DNA from: CAZLGC01 sp964559275
Lineage (GTDB): Bacteria > Patescibacteriota > CALEFQ01
Assembly: GCA_964559275.1 (NCBI GenBank)
Contig: CAZLGC010000034.1
Coordinates: 1 to 12,596, forward strand
Reading direction: 5' to 3'
DNA: 12,596 bases
The position numbers and the translations under genes were made by a program. This document shows positions 12,590 to 12,596 of this stretch, piece by piece. Position 1 is the stretch's first letter; each line of letters starts with the position of its first letter. The notes beneath the pieces are model-generated. The model was not told the DNA's origin. It was given only the letters and a program-made list of their open reading frames with translations, and searched no databases.

Positions 12590-12596
12590 TAGCCTA

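Overview
The window looks like a chromosomal core-gene region from a small bacterial genome, most plausibly a candidate-phylum (Patescibacteria/CPR-like) or other deep-branching, Firmicutes-like lineage. Reasons: compact operons of short, minimal-length housekeeping proteins, RNase Y plus YmdB, a cdaA-cdaR pair, and almost no Shine-Dalgarno sequences in front of the core genes. The lineage is an inference. UGA ends infB, rbfA and ymdB in frame, so the code does not reassign UGA.

Layout. 2-454: 3' end of a YegS/diacylglycerol-kinase-like lipid kinase (+). 592-1158: an orphan GC-rich gene on the minus strand, with its own consensus promoter, strong SD and a 3' hairpin. 1449-7714: one tight co-directional block: small two-helix membrane protein, infB, rbfA, a DHH/DHHA1 phosphoesterase (nrnA-like), cdaA (diadenylate cyclase), cdaR/ybbR, clpP and a small membrane protein, ended by an intrinsic terminator at 7720-7752. 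It joins translation initiation and ribosome maturation to synthesis, regulation and possible turnover of c-di-AMP, and to ClpP proteolysis. 7815-8069: a small orphan gene with its own promoter, SD and terminator. 9256-10785: rny. 10853-11647: ymdB, possibly leaderless. 11697-12473 (-): an exported low-complexity protein, convergent with ymdB across a bidirectional terminator. Divergent promoters lie at the right edge.

The most striking structure is a perfect 832-bp direct tandem duplication (7369-8200 and 8209-9040). It carries the last third of the ClpP C-terminal region, both small orphan genes, their terminators and promoters, and the start of the rny leader. The junction is not a plain end-to-end join. 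An 8-bp insert lies between the copies, and insert plus flanks (8190-8218, 29 nt) is a perfect reverse complement of clpP 7225-7253. This is what a two-step template switch to the opposite strand and back would leave, using 11-nt and 10-nt microhomologies. It either happened in the cell or arose during DNA amplification.

All coordinates, motifs and hairpins were read by eye. Family names rest on motif recognition; no database search was run.
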